64,000 nt of DNA from Bin55 sp009840545 (GTDB lineage: Bacteria; Pseudomonadota; Gammaproteobacteria; Pseudomonadales; Azotimanducaceae). Both the position numbers and the translations under genes were made by a program. Positions within the stretch are counted from its first letter, which is position 1. Each line of letters starts with the position of its first letter. Positions 18,349 through 26,135 of the stretch are shown piece by piece. The stretch spans positions 1,984,001 through 2,048,000 of the forward strand of contig OZ242357.1 of the NCBI GenBank assembly GCA_965208815.1, in the 5' to 3' direction. The notes beneath the pieces are model-generated. The model ran no database searches. It had not been told where the DNA came from and worked only from the letters and a program-made list of their open reading frames with translations.

Positions 18349-18869
18349 GGATTCTCGTTGTCTGAATTCAATGAAGCGTAGTCGGACACTTGCATCAGGT
18401 CATTGACCTGTAAGAGCGTCCACAAATCTGATCAACTCGAGCTTCTTGTTATTGTGCACATCGTTCACAGTTGACCCAACAACTCGGTGAATGTGCGTCT
18501 TGAACGATTTCCTTAGCCAAAGGGTAGCTAAGCTTCACGTGAAGAGATGGAGGTTTAAAGCACACAGCGCTTCATTAGTGGGATCACCTAATCACATACT
18601 CCCGGGCAAAAAAAGTCCAGCGATGCTTCCTGTCCACCGATTGGCAACGGGTGCCAGGCATACTCGAGCGACTTCAGAGTCGCGATTACCTAAGTGTGAT
18701 AGTTCGCTTGACTGCTTGAGTGGGAAACGCGAACAGACGGTCTAAGAAACACGAGGGGCATTGCTGTAAGAAGCTTCCTGCTTCGAGCAAAAGTTGCTAC
18801 AATACCCCTTGATGCAATTCGCACCACACGAGGTGCAGTGCGTCAAACGACGGAAATAGGAGCCTATCC
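18349..18869. other. Gene-free spacer with several hairpins
   Basis: No convincing coding frame is present; an 84-codon plus-strand frame at 18491-18745 has a Cys/Ser/Arg-rich composition and no ribosome site. The stretch 18570-18735 holds several perfect short inverted repeats: ATTAG/CTAAT around 18573, TGGCA-ACGGG-TGCCA near 18643, GCGACT-TCAG-AGTCGC near 18670 and GTTCGC/GCGAAC near 18703-18733. On the minus strand, a run of seven T follows this block. It could be a structured leader of smc or a small RNA, but no known RNA family was recognised. Confidence 0.3.
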
Positions 18870-19019
18870 ATGTCGTGCGAGGAAACTTCCATGTTTCTTG
18901 TCTTGACGTCCATGGCCCTTTACACTCCTGTGTCTATTTCCGCCTCGGAAACTCATGACGACGTGACTTTTCATTTGCTGGAAGTCGCATCTGAAAGAAC
19001 CACGCGACTCGACGCTTGA
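18870..19019 (+). CDS. Small putative exported peptide, 49 residues
   Basis: ATG at 18870 is preceded by AGGAG with a suitable seven-base gap. The product has a hydrophobic stretch (MFLVLTSMALYTPVSISASE) that reads as a signal peptide with an Ala-x-Ser-type cleavage site, then an acidic and basic tail ending TTRLDA. A TACAAT hexamer lies about 75 bases upstream with only a poor -35. An inverted repeat GCACC/GGTGC sits in the leader. I recognise no family. It is convergent with the MerR gene. The ribosome site and signal-like start argue for a real gene, but its shortness keeps confidence moderate. Confidence 0.4.
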   Translation: MSCEETSMFLVLTSMALYTPVSISASETHDDVTFHLLEVASERTTRLDA

Positions 19020-19154
19020 GACATCCTTGTAGAGCGTTTGGTCGTTTGGTCTTTTTCACGCATTTGCGTCATTCGTTTTACCCTCGAAACTGGATGCTAC
19101 ACCAAATCGAAATTTAGGTCAAGCCTGTCCAGTTCATGTACTGTACACTAAATC

Positions 19155-19179
19155 GAACTTTTTTTCAACTAAAAAGTTC
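19155..19179. terminator. AT-rich perfect inverted repeat between convergent genes
   Basis: GAACTTTTT and AAAAAGTTC form a perfect 9-bp inverted repeat with a 7-base loop. It lies at the 3' end of the MerR gene, overlapping its last codons, and downstream of the convergent 49-residue peptide gene. The A/T tracts on both arms could work as a bidirectional terminator, although the stem is AT-rich and therefore weaker than a classic intrinsic terminator. Confidence 0.35.
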
Positions 19180-20067
19180 ATATTCTTTTGCCACAAGTTC
19201 TAGCGCAGTCTCCATTGTGGAAGACGACAGCTGAATCACGCCGGCCAGTTCCACCCCAAATGCGTTGTTCGTGTGACGATTCACGTGACTTGCCAAGGCA
19301 CGTTGCGCAAGAACAATATCGACCAAATCTTTCGGTGCAATATTGCCTTTGAAGCTAGTCCGGCTTAAGTGGTAGAGCTCCACATCAGTGAATCTATTCT
19401 CGCCAGCCACTGAATGCTCAAGAATGCCTAGTTGACGTGTGGCAGTCAGTAGAAGCTCGTTCCAACTGATTTCCCCAAGTTTGAAGAAAGACAGTTCCTT
19501 ATCTGCAGCCTCTGTTAAGTCACCCGTACTTGCGTAACGATAAACTACGATCAACGGAATCGAGAGAGCATCCTGTAAACCCTCGAGTCTTTTCGGATCG
19601 AGACTGTCCACTTCGACTATTACCCCATCTGCGTTTTGGATTCTGTCTAAATTGGATTCCAACTCGTCCAGCGTATGCATGCGAGCAGCAATTTCGCAGC
19701 TTTCCGATGAAGCGCTTGCCTCCATGTCTTGTATGGCAGGACCAACAATTACTAATGAACATTGGCTATGTACGAGCACCGAGGGACGCGTGTCAGCCAA
19801 GTCATTCAATTCGTCGATGGTTAAACTCACCAACTGCTTTATGGAATGACCTCGCTCAAGCAGATCCTTTATCAACGAAAGCTTGGTGACTTGATCCTTG
19901 TCGTAGTACCTAGTTCGATTGACTTTATGCGCTGGATCGAATCCGTAGCGCCGTTCCCAAGCCCTCAGTCTTTCGACTGCTAGCCCAGTCTCTTGAGCGA
20001 CTGCTCCGATCTTGTAGAGTTGTTCTTGCACTGTACCGTCCTGGTTCGTTTCCTGTACGAATCGCAC
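19165..20067 (-). CDS. MerR-family regulator, CarA/CarH/MlrA-like
   Basis: The 300-residue protein has a MerR winged helix at residues 17-90 (YKIGAVAQETGLAVERLRAW, RRYGFDP, RTRYYDKDQV) that matches the CarH/MlrA subgroup. The C-terminal 200 residues look like the helical plus Rossmann-like cobalamin-binding region of that group (LVIVGPAIQDME, ADGVIVEVDS, IPLIVVYRY), but the DxHxxG cobalamin ligand motif is missing, so it is probably not a B12 photoreceptor. The GTG start at 20067 is supported by AGGAAG just upstream. Its promoter overlaps two 11-bp repeats of the CarH operator type, implying autorepression. Targets beyond itself are unknown; an acyl-CoA synthetase gene is divergent. Confidence 0.8.
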   Translation of the reverse strand: MRFVQETNQDGTVQEQLYKIGAVAQETGLAVERLRAWERRYGFDPAHKVNRTRYYDKDQVTKLSLIKDLLERGHSIKQLVSLTIDELNDLADTRPSVLVHSQCSLVIVGPAIQDMEASASSESCEIAARMHTLDELESNLDRIQNADGVIVEVDSLDPKRLEGLQDALSIPLIVVYRYASTGDLTEAADKELSFFKLGEISWNELLLTATRQLGILEHSVAGENRFTDVELYHLSRTSFKGNIAPKDLVDIVLAQRALASHVNRHTNNAFGVELAGVIQLSSSTMETALELVAKEYELFS

Positions 20068-20079
20068 CTACACTTCCTG

Positions 20080-20127
20080 TGTACAGATTTTGTACAGATT
20101 TTAGCAACATTTCATTTTCGATGTCAA
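20080..20127 (-). promoter_or_regulatory. merR promoter with 11-bp direct-repeat operator
   Basis: On the minus strand TTGACA (20122-20127) and TAAAAT (20098-20103) are separated by 18 bp and form a near-consensus sigma70 promoter. Two exact tandem copies of TGTACAGATTT (starting at 20080 and 20091 on the plus strand) cover the -10 region and predicted transcription start. CarH operators are known to be 11-bp direct repeats containing TnTACA, and each copy here fits that pattern at one-helical-turn spacing. Repression by the adjacent MerR protein is the obvious inference. In the rest of the spacer (20128-20416) I find no clear promoter for the acyl-CoA synthetase. Confidence 0.65.
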
Positions 20128-20416
20128 CAGACCCCTCTACATCGACTCAATAGACCTGAATATGTACCCATCTAATTTCGTTGGAAGTCCAATCGTAACT
20201 TTAGGCGCGGATGAGGATTGACCACTTCAACAACAAAGCTTTAGAAGATGCCGGAATGAACACAGTGAAGATGATGAAAGAATGTGCAGTATGAGGTAAG
20301 GGTTCCCGTGTCTGGCTATTCCTCGCCCAAAACCAACTCTTCACCCCTTGCATGCGGCTCGAATCAAGCGCAACATACAATCCACCGAATAGTCATCAGT
20401 AAACAACCCACAAACC

Positions 20417-21961
20417 GTGAAAACCAATATTGGAGCTTGGCTCACTCGACGTGCACTGCTCAGTCCCGATCGCGATGCCTTTGTCGACGGTGTGACTCTG
20501 GAACGACTCACGTTTGCTGAACTGAATGCTCGTTCCTGCAGGCTTGCAAACGCGTTCTTGTCCGAAGGTGTCACGAAAGGAGAACGAATCGGACTCTTGC
20601 TCGGAAATTGTGCGGAGTTCATGGAAGCGTACTTCGCTCTCGCAAAGATTGGAGCTGTGGGTGTCCCTCTCAACTGGCGTCTCGTGGCTAATGAGCTGGA
20701 GTTCATTCTTAAGGACAGCGGCACCACCAGGCTGATTTTTGATGACACCTTTCTGCCTGTCGTCGAAGATCTCTACTCTCGAGGGGACAAGACAGACGTT
20801 CAACAATGGATCCAACTTAGTCACGACACATCGGTCGCCGTGTTCGCAAAGGAATACGAGGAGTATCGTGACCAAGGTGCCGTGATTGAACCAGACCTAG
20901 GCATCGGCAACGACGACTTGCTTTACATCATGTACACATCCGGCACAACCGGTTTACCTAAAGGTGTGGTTCACACGCACAACACCGTTGCCTGGGCAAT
21001 ATTCACTTTCATGGGCACTTTCTATATCCACGAGACAGACCGCTACTTTTCACCCATGCCCATGTTTCATGTAGGTGCGTTAACCCCAATTACTCTTATG
21101 GCCTACAAGGGTGTTCCTACTGTGGTCATGCACAGCTTCGACCCCGTACAAACGTGGAAAGTTATTGAGCAGGAAAGAGTGACGTTTGGTCTCATGGTCC
21201 CGGCCATGTTGAATTTCATGCTCCAGGTGGGGGACGTTCAACGCTTTGACTTTTCCTCGTTGCGTTTGGTGCTTACAGGAGCAGCCCCTGTACCGGATGC
21301 CCTAATTGAAGCCTATGACAAGCTAGGGGTACCCATAGTCATTTGCTATGGACTAACCGAATCCTGCGGACCGGCTAGTGCAATAGACGAAGCGAATGCC
21401 ATCCGCAAGATAGGTTCTGCAGGCAAACCGTTTTTTCACACGGATGTTCGTATTGTCCGTCCCGACGGTACTGAATGCGATGTCAATGAGTCAGGTGAAG
21501 TTCTAGTCGGCGGTAAACACATAATGGTCGAGTATTGGAACCGTCCCTCTGCGACAAAGGAAACCATTGTGAATGGTTGGCTTCATACCGGCGATGTCGC
21601 TCGCAAAGACGAGGAGGGATTCATCTATATACAAGATCGAATCAAAGACATGATTATTTCGGGCGGGGAGAATGTGTATCCCGCAGAGATCGAGAATGTA
21701 CTTCAAGAGCATCCAGATGTTGCTGAGAGTGCAGTAATAGGCCAGCCAAGCGAGAAATGGGGTGAGAGTCCATTCGCAATCGTCGTGCGAAAGAGTACGG
21801 ACTTGACCGAGATGGATGTCCTTCAATTTCTTGAGAGCAAGATTGCTCGCTACAAAATTCCTTATAAGGTTGAATTTGTGGAGTCAATTCCACGAAACCC
21901 CAGCGGCAAGATTCTCAAATGGATGCTACGCGATCAATATCCGGGTCCCGCTCCAATTTAG
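20417..21961 (+). CDS. Fatty-acyl-CoA synthetase (AMP-forming)
   Basis: This is a 514-residue ANL-superfamily enzyme. The phosphate-binding loop YTSGTTGLPKGVVHTH is near residue 172, the adenine motif ICYGLTESCGP near 312, the hinge and A8 region (TGDVARKDEEGFIYIQDRIKD) near 390-410 and the A10 catalytic lysine in PRNPSGKILKWMLR near the C-terminus. It activates a carboxylic acid through an acyl-AMP to the CoA thioester. Start is GTG at 20417. The kinase-like gene follows after three bases, and hydratase and dehydrogenase genes lie nearby, so it probably feeds a beta-oxidation-type module. Chain length cannot be told. Confidence 0.93.
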   Translation: MKTNIGAWLTRRALLSPDRDAFVDGVTLERLTFAELNARSCRLANAFLSEGVTKGERIGLLLGNCAEFMEAYFALAKIGAVGVPLNWRLVANELEFILKDSGTTRLIFDDTFLPVVEDLYSRGDKTDVQQWIQLSHDTSVAVFAKEYEEYRDQGAVIEPDLGIGNDDLLYIMYTSGTTGLPKGVVHTHNTVAWAIFTFMGTFYIHETDRYFSPMPMFHVGALTPITLMAYKGVPTVVMHSFDPVQTWKVIEQERVTFGLMVPAMLNFMLQVGDVQRFDFSSLRLVLTGAAPVPDALIEAYDKLGVPIVICYGLTESCGPASAIDEANAIRKIGSAGKPFFHTDVRIVRPDGTECDVNESGEVLVGGKHIMVEYWNRPSATKETIVNGWLHTGDVARKDEEGFIYIQDRIKDMIISGGENVYPAEIENVLQEHPDVAESAVIGQPSEKWGESPFAIVVRKSTDLTEMDVLQFLESKIARYKIPYKVEFVESIPRNPSGKILKWMLRDQYPGPAPI

Positions 21962-21964
21962 ACC

Positions 21965-22969
21965 ATGAAGACGATTGAACTTCAAGAGAAGCTAGTTCCG
22001 TTTTGTCAGCACCACTACGAAGACTCGTCTGTTGAAGTTCGAGACGTTGAGACAATGCCGGGTCACGCTGGCTTCTCCTACGGTTTCACTGTAACTTCAG
22101 GAGACGAGCAAAATAGATGGTTCATTCGATTGCCTCCACCCAACGTCAATTGGCGTGGCACCGCAGATGTCTTGCGCCAGGTAGAGGTACTCAATGCACT
22201 GGACGGGACCAACGTTCCTCACTGCACCGTGAAATGGTCAGGCGATGATCTTCAATGGTTTGGTTGCCCTTACTTTGTCGTACCCTTCCTGGTAGGTGAT
22301 GTTCTGCGTATCGGTCCGAACGAGTGGGCATCAACACTATCGGACAAAAAAAAGTATGATCTCGCACGTCAGATAATGACCGCACTAGCCAATATTCACA
22401 AAGTAGACGCCTCAAAGACTCCATATCTCGGCGACCCGGTCCCGTTTGATGAAGATGTAAAGAGATGGGATCGGTTCTACGAGCGATCCGCCGATCCTCA
22501 CCTACTCTCTCGTGTACCTGAATGCCGACAGAAGCTACTCGACAAGTTGCCAAGTTCCGCACCAACGGGGATTTTCCACGGCGACTTTCAGACCTCCAAC
22601 CTGTTTTGTGACATCGAAGGAACTCTGCTTGCCGTAATTGATTGGGAATTGACTGGTATTGGAGCCACGCTCAATGACGTCGGCTGGATTTGTACGTTCA
22701 GCGATTCCGAAGCTTGGTTTCAAGGTGAATCGGGCAAACGCCCCGTATTCTTGAATCCAGAGGCACTCTCCGATCTATATGTCCAAGCCTACGGACAGGA
22801 ACTTCCGGATATTGCGTGGTACAGAGCACTTGCTGCCTACAAGTTTGCGATCATTACTGGGTTCAACCTGAGTTTGCACCGACGAGGGAAGCGGCCTGAT
22901 CCAAGTTGGGAACAAACTGCACTATCTATGAAGCCATTGATCGATCGTGCTCTAGAACTACTGGGGTAG
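21965..22969 (+). CDS. APH-fold phosphotransferase (ACAD10-type)
   Basis: The 334-residue protein has an aminoglycoside-phosphotransferase/choline-kinase fold. The Brenner motif HGDFQTSNLFCD supplies the catalytic Asp, and VIDWELTGIGATLNDVGW the metal-binding Asp. In eukaryotes and many bacteria such domains accompany acyl-CoA dehydrogenases that degrade 4-hydroxy fatty acids (ACAD10/11), and here the gene follows an acyl-CoA synthetase by three bases. I therefore infer phosphorylation of a hydroxy-acyl-CoA rather than antibiotic resistance. The substrate is not visible in the sequence. Confidence 0.8.
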   Translation: MKTIELQEKLVPFCQHHYEDSSVEVRDVETMPGHAGFSYGFTVTSGDEQNRWFIRLPPPNVNWRGTADVLRQVEVLNALDGTNVPHCTVKWSGDDLQWFGCPYFVVPFLVGDVLRIGPNEWASTLSDKKKYDLARQIMTALANIHKVDASKTPYLGDPVPFDEDVKRWDRFYERSADPHLLSRVPECRQKLLDKLPSSAPTGIFHGDFQTSNLFCDIEGTLLAVIDWELTGIGATLNDVGWICTFSDSEAWFQGESGKRPVFLNPEALSDLYVQAYGQELPDIAWYRALAAYKFAIITGFNLSLHRRGKRPDPSWEQTALSMKPLIDRALELLG

Positions 22970-23004
22970 CACGCCACATAGTTGATTTACTCCGACTCAG
23001 TTTT

Positions 23005-23529
23005 TTAGGAATCCGAACCCACGCTGGGAGTTTCAATTTCAAATAGGACCCGTTGCATTCTCCAAGCGTTTTCCGTCCTTCCGTCTGGAGCTCGATAGTA
23101 GTTGTGTGCTAACTCGACCTTTCGATATCCCACAGATTCATAGAACGTCAGTGCCGGATCATTGTCTTGCCTCACCTCAAGATGAACCGTTTGAACGCCG
23201 GCGTATAGTGCTGTTTTCTCCAGCCAAGCCACTAATCTTTGCGCTATTCCCTTACGACGGTGTGAAGGCGAAACAGCTAGTAGCAGAAGGTGTGCTTCGA
23301 CATCGCTGTAAGTCATGACAGCAAATCCTGCAACATCAGACTTGCTACTACTAACCTCATGGCTTCGCGCAACGAGAACTAGTGTTTCGCGGTCGTGCAT
23401 GAAACCTCGAACCGCTTCGGGGCGATATCGCCAGCCCAATCCATACTCAATTTCGTCACGCGCAATCAAAGCTATCGAACGAGCATCCCGGTCTCGAGCA
23501 AGTTCGATTTCAATGAAGGGCTCTGTCAT
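23005..23529 (-). CDS. GNAT N-acetyltransferase, RimI-like
   Basis: The 174-residue protein is a single GNAT domain. Motif A for acetyl-CoA binding is VSPSHRRKGIAQRLVAWLEK, followed by motif B EVRQDNDPALTFYESVGYRK and a conserved YYRAPDGRTENAW end, which is close to RimI-type N-terminal acetyltransferases. The substrate could be a ribosomal or other protein N-terminus, or a small molecule. Its start overlaps the stop of the upstream APH-like gene by four bases (ATGA), so the two are translationally coupled. Confidence 0.8.
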   Translation of the reverse strand: MTEPFIEIELARDRDARSIALIARDEIEYGLGWRYRPEAVRGFMHDRETLVLVARSHEVSSSKSDVAGFAVMTYSDVEAHLLLLAVSPSHRRKGIAQRLVAWLEKTALYAGVQTVHLEVRQDNDPALTFYESVGYRKVELAHNYYRAPDGRTENAWRMQRVLFEIETPSVGSDS

Positions 23530-24419
23530 GGCAGATCGCTTGGACTCATTCCTCTAGTCTCTTTGATTCTCTTTCGAAGTCGATTGCACAAGATTGACGA
23601 ATAGTTGTGATTGTGCAATACGGCTAGCTTAAGTCGGTGAACGCAATACATCAAACCATGAACTCGGATGAACGCCCAGTCGATGTGCTGAGGCCGGTCT
23701 TGGTAGTGTGACAGCACTTCTTGCACAAAGTGATCTCCTCCCCAACCCCACAAGCCAATAAAGTCTTTGAACCTATTGCCGATCGTCGCATTCGACCAAT
23801 CAATGACACCTACAAGATATCGACTTGCTTTGGTGATTATGTGCTCAACTCCCAAATCTCCATGAATCCTTGTGGACCGTATCTTCTTGTTGTTGTTCCG
23901 GTACTGTTCAACAAACTGAATTGCAGTCGATTGCTCTTTGGTTGTTAATCCGAATGTGACGGGATCAAAACTCCCAACGACCTCTTTCGACGAAAAATCA
24001 TCAAGGTTCACTGTGTGTCTCTTGTGGTTGACACAAGCTCCATGTAGCGATTGAAGAGTTTTCGCAAGATCTTTAGCTAATTGAATGGTGTCGCAAGAGT
24101 CAGGATCCAACGCCTCCATGCATTCGCCTCGAATAACTCTGTAACCAGCGACTGGCATGGGATATCCAGTTGGTCTACTCAACCAATGCTCATATACGGG
24201 AGTCGTCGTCGGTATTGAAAGACCGTTCAAGACATGATTCTCGTTCACAAGAGCATCGGCTTCGCTTGGTGTATTCGGGAATCGAAACACCCATTCGTCA
24301 TTTACCAGGTATGTCTCAAAGTCGAATCCAGCACCCAACAGGGAGACATCTTGGACGCAGATCTCCGTGTTTTCCTGGACGATTCTTCGGACTTTTGTCG
24401 GTGTTAGTTCAACTCTCAA
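23526..24419 (-). CDS. APH-fold phosphotransferase
   Basis: The 297-residue protein is a second aminoglycoside-phosphotransferase-fold gene, unrelated in detail to the one at 21965. Motifs are IHGDLGVEHII (catalytic Asp) and VIDWSNATIGNRFKDFIGL (metal-binding Asp), plus an N-terminal nucleotide-binding region ETYLVNDEWVFRFPNTPSEA. It overlaps the GNAT gene by four bases, a pairing of kinase and acetyltransferase that resembles small-molecule modification enzymes. Substrate unknown; a resistance role is possible but not shown. It is divergent from the hydratase gene at 24510. Confidence 0.75.
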   Translation of the reverse strand: MRVELTPTKVRRIVQENTEICVQDVSLLGAGFDFETYLVNDEWVFRFPNTPSEADALVNENHVLNGLSIPTTTPVYEHWLSRPTGYPMPVAGYRVIRGECMEALDPDSCDTIQLAKDLAKTLQSLHGACVNHKRHTVNLDDFSSKEVVGSFDPVTFGLTTKEQSTAIQFVEQYRNNNKKIRSTRIHGDLGVEHIITKASRYLVGVIDWSNATIGNRFKDFIGLWGWGGDHFVQEVLSHYQDRPQHIDWAFIRVHGLMYCVHRLKLAVLHNHNYSSILCNRLRKRIKETRGMSPSDLP

Positions 24420-24509
24420 AACGGCACAACCGTAACGGGTAGTTCACACTGACATCCACTTCATGCACAATCCATTCAGGGATTTTGATATAGGAATATA
24501 AGCAGAACG

Positions 24510-25289
24510 GTGAATTTCAACAAGATTGAATGCGAAACTCAAGACCAAGTTGCAATTATCCGCTTCAACGACCCAAACGTCAGAAACGCTATTGGGAATG
24601 AAATGCTCGGAGAATTGAAGCAAGCAGTTGCGAGTATTGCAAGACCGGACAGTAAAGCTCGATGTCTGTTACTTACAGGTGTCGGTCGGGGTTTCTGCTC
24701 CGGAGCCAATCTCTCCGACTCAGGTGGCACGTCGAATATTGATGGATCTTTGAGAGGGGGATACCACCCTCTCTTTTTCACCCTCAGAGACTTGGACATT
24801 CCCATCGTGACGGCAGTTAACGGACCTGCCGCAGGCGTTGGAATGAGCTTCGCACTGATGGGCGACATCGTCTGCGCATCCAAAAACGCTTTCTTCTTGC
24901 AGGCATTTGCAAGGATTGGACTTGTCCCAGACGGCGGGTCTACATTTCTCTTGCCTCGTTTGATTGGATGGGGCCGAGCTCTTGAGCTATCAATGCTCGC
25001 AGAACGGCTACCTGCGGAAAAAGCACTGGAATGGGGATTAATCAACCGTCTCTACGCAGACAACGAACAGTTGATAGAAGGCGCAATGGAAATTGCTGGA
25101 AGACTTGCCCAAGGACCAGCTTCTCTTGGAATGATTCGAAGGTTGTATTGGGCATCGCCTCACAACGCATACGAACAACAGCTAGACATGGAAGCTCGCT
25201 TACAATCGGAAGCAGGCAAGACGGAAGACAATTCGGAAGGTGTTTCGGCTTTTCTAAATAAACGCGATCCACAGTTCAAAGGACGCTAA
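24510..25289 (+). CDS. Enoyl-CoA hydratase/isomerase
   Basis: This 259-residue crotonase has the first oxyanion-hole motif GVGRGFCSGANLSD near residue 56, second AVNGPAAGVGMSFALMGDIV near 94, and the catalytic region RIGLVPDGGSTFLLPRLIG with an Asp-Gly-Gly arrangement typical of PaaG-like isomerases/hydratases. It probably acts on an enoyl-CoA in a degradation pathway. Start is GTG. The stop overlaps the start of the next SDR gene (TAATG), indicating coupled translation of a hydratase-dehydrogenase pair. Confidence 0.9.
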   Translation: MNFNKIECETQDQVAIIRFNDPNVRNAIGNEMLGELKQAVASIARPDSKARCLLLTGVGRGFCSGANLSDSGGTSNIDGSLRGGYHPLFFTLRDLDIPIVTAVNGPAAGVGMSFALMGDIVCASKNAFFLQAFARIGLVPDGGSTFLLPRLIGWGRALELSMLAERLPAEKALEWGLINRLYADNEQLIEGAMEIAGRLAQGPASLGMIRRLYWASPHNAYEQQLDMEARLQSEAGKTEDNSEGVSAFLNKRDPQFKGR

Positions 25290-26068
25290 TGACTTCCCTA
25301 CACGGTCGAATTGCGCTTGTCACGGGAGGCGGACGAGGAATCGGTCGCTCAATCTCGATGGCTTTGGCCGCAGCTGGCTCTGACGTGGCTCTCAGCTATC
25401 GCAGAGACGAAGCTGCTGCGCAGAGCACCGTGGAAGATCTTAGAAGAGAAGGCGTTCGAGCAAATGCCTATTGCGCCCATTTGGAAGTTGAAAGCGAGTG
25501 TGAGTCGCTCGTGGACCAAGTCAACACGGATCTTGGTCATGCCAGCATACTTGTGAACAATGCGGGCATCGCAAGTCGCGGACTTTCCGTAGCGGAAACC
25601 AACGCCGCCGAAGTGGAGAGAGTAATGCAAGTCCATGCATTCGCCGCACATACGATTTGCCGAATGCTCATTCCTCAAATGCGTCACGCTGAACGTGCTG
25701 ACATCGTCATGATCTCCAGTGCGACTACTTCAGATCCGATTGCCAATGGTGCACCATACAACATGGCCAAGGCAGCGTTAGAAATATTGGCCTACACCAT
25801 TGCAAAAGAAGAACGCGATCACGGAATTCGAGCCAATGTCGTCGCTCCTGGATTGGTGGATACAGAAATGGGACGACGTCTCATGCGTGCACGAGCAGGA
25901 ATCTTGGACATCGGAGAGTTGGACGACGTGTCGCCTTTTGGTCATGTCTGCCAACCAGAAGAAGTCGCAAACCTTGTGCGGTTTCTTGTGTCAGCCGAAA
26001 ATTCGTACATGACCGGAACCCGTATTTTGTGCAATGCAGGCGGAACAGTCGACTACGATTGGTACTAG
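25289..26068 (+). CDS. Short-chain dehydrogenase/reductase, FabG-like
   Basis: The 259-residue classical SDR has the cofactor motif TGGGRGIG near residue 12, NNAG near 90, catalytic Ser in MISSATTSD and the YNMAK (YxxxK) pair near 157-161. An Arg after the first beta strand region (SYRRDE) suggests NADP(H). It probably interconverts a 3-hydroxyacyl and 3-oxoacyl thioester. It overlaps the upstream crotonase stop, so the two enzymes likely act in sequence on hydroxyacyl-CoA. The substrate is unassigned. Confidence 0.88.
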   Translation: MTSLHGRIALVTGGGRGIGRSISMALAAAGSDVALSYRRDEAAAQSTVEDLRREGVRANAYCAHLEVESECESLVDQVNTDLGHASILVNNAGIASRGLSVAETNAAEVERVMQVHAFAAHTICRMLIPQMRHAERADIVMISSATTSDPIANGAPYNMAKAALEILAYTIAKEERDHGIRANVVAPGLVDTEMGRRLMRARAGILDIGELDDVSPFGHVCQPEEVANLVRFLVSAENSYMTGTRILCNAGGTVDYDWY

Positions 26069-26135
26069 AGAATCTACGTGTCTTGCACTCGAACCGGCCG
26101 AGTCTAGTGCGAGTAGGTCCCTCTAGCATCCCTCA

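Noticed and set aside
18491..18745. 84-codon plus-strand frame in the smc spacer
   Set aside because: Composition unlike real proteins here, no ribosome site, and it covers the hairpin-rich stretch.
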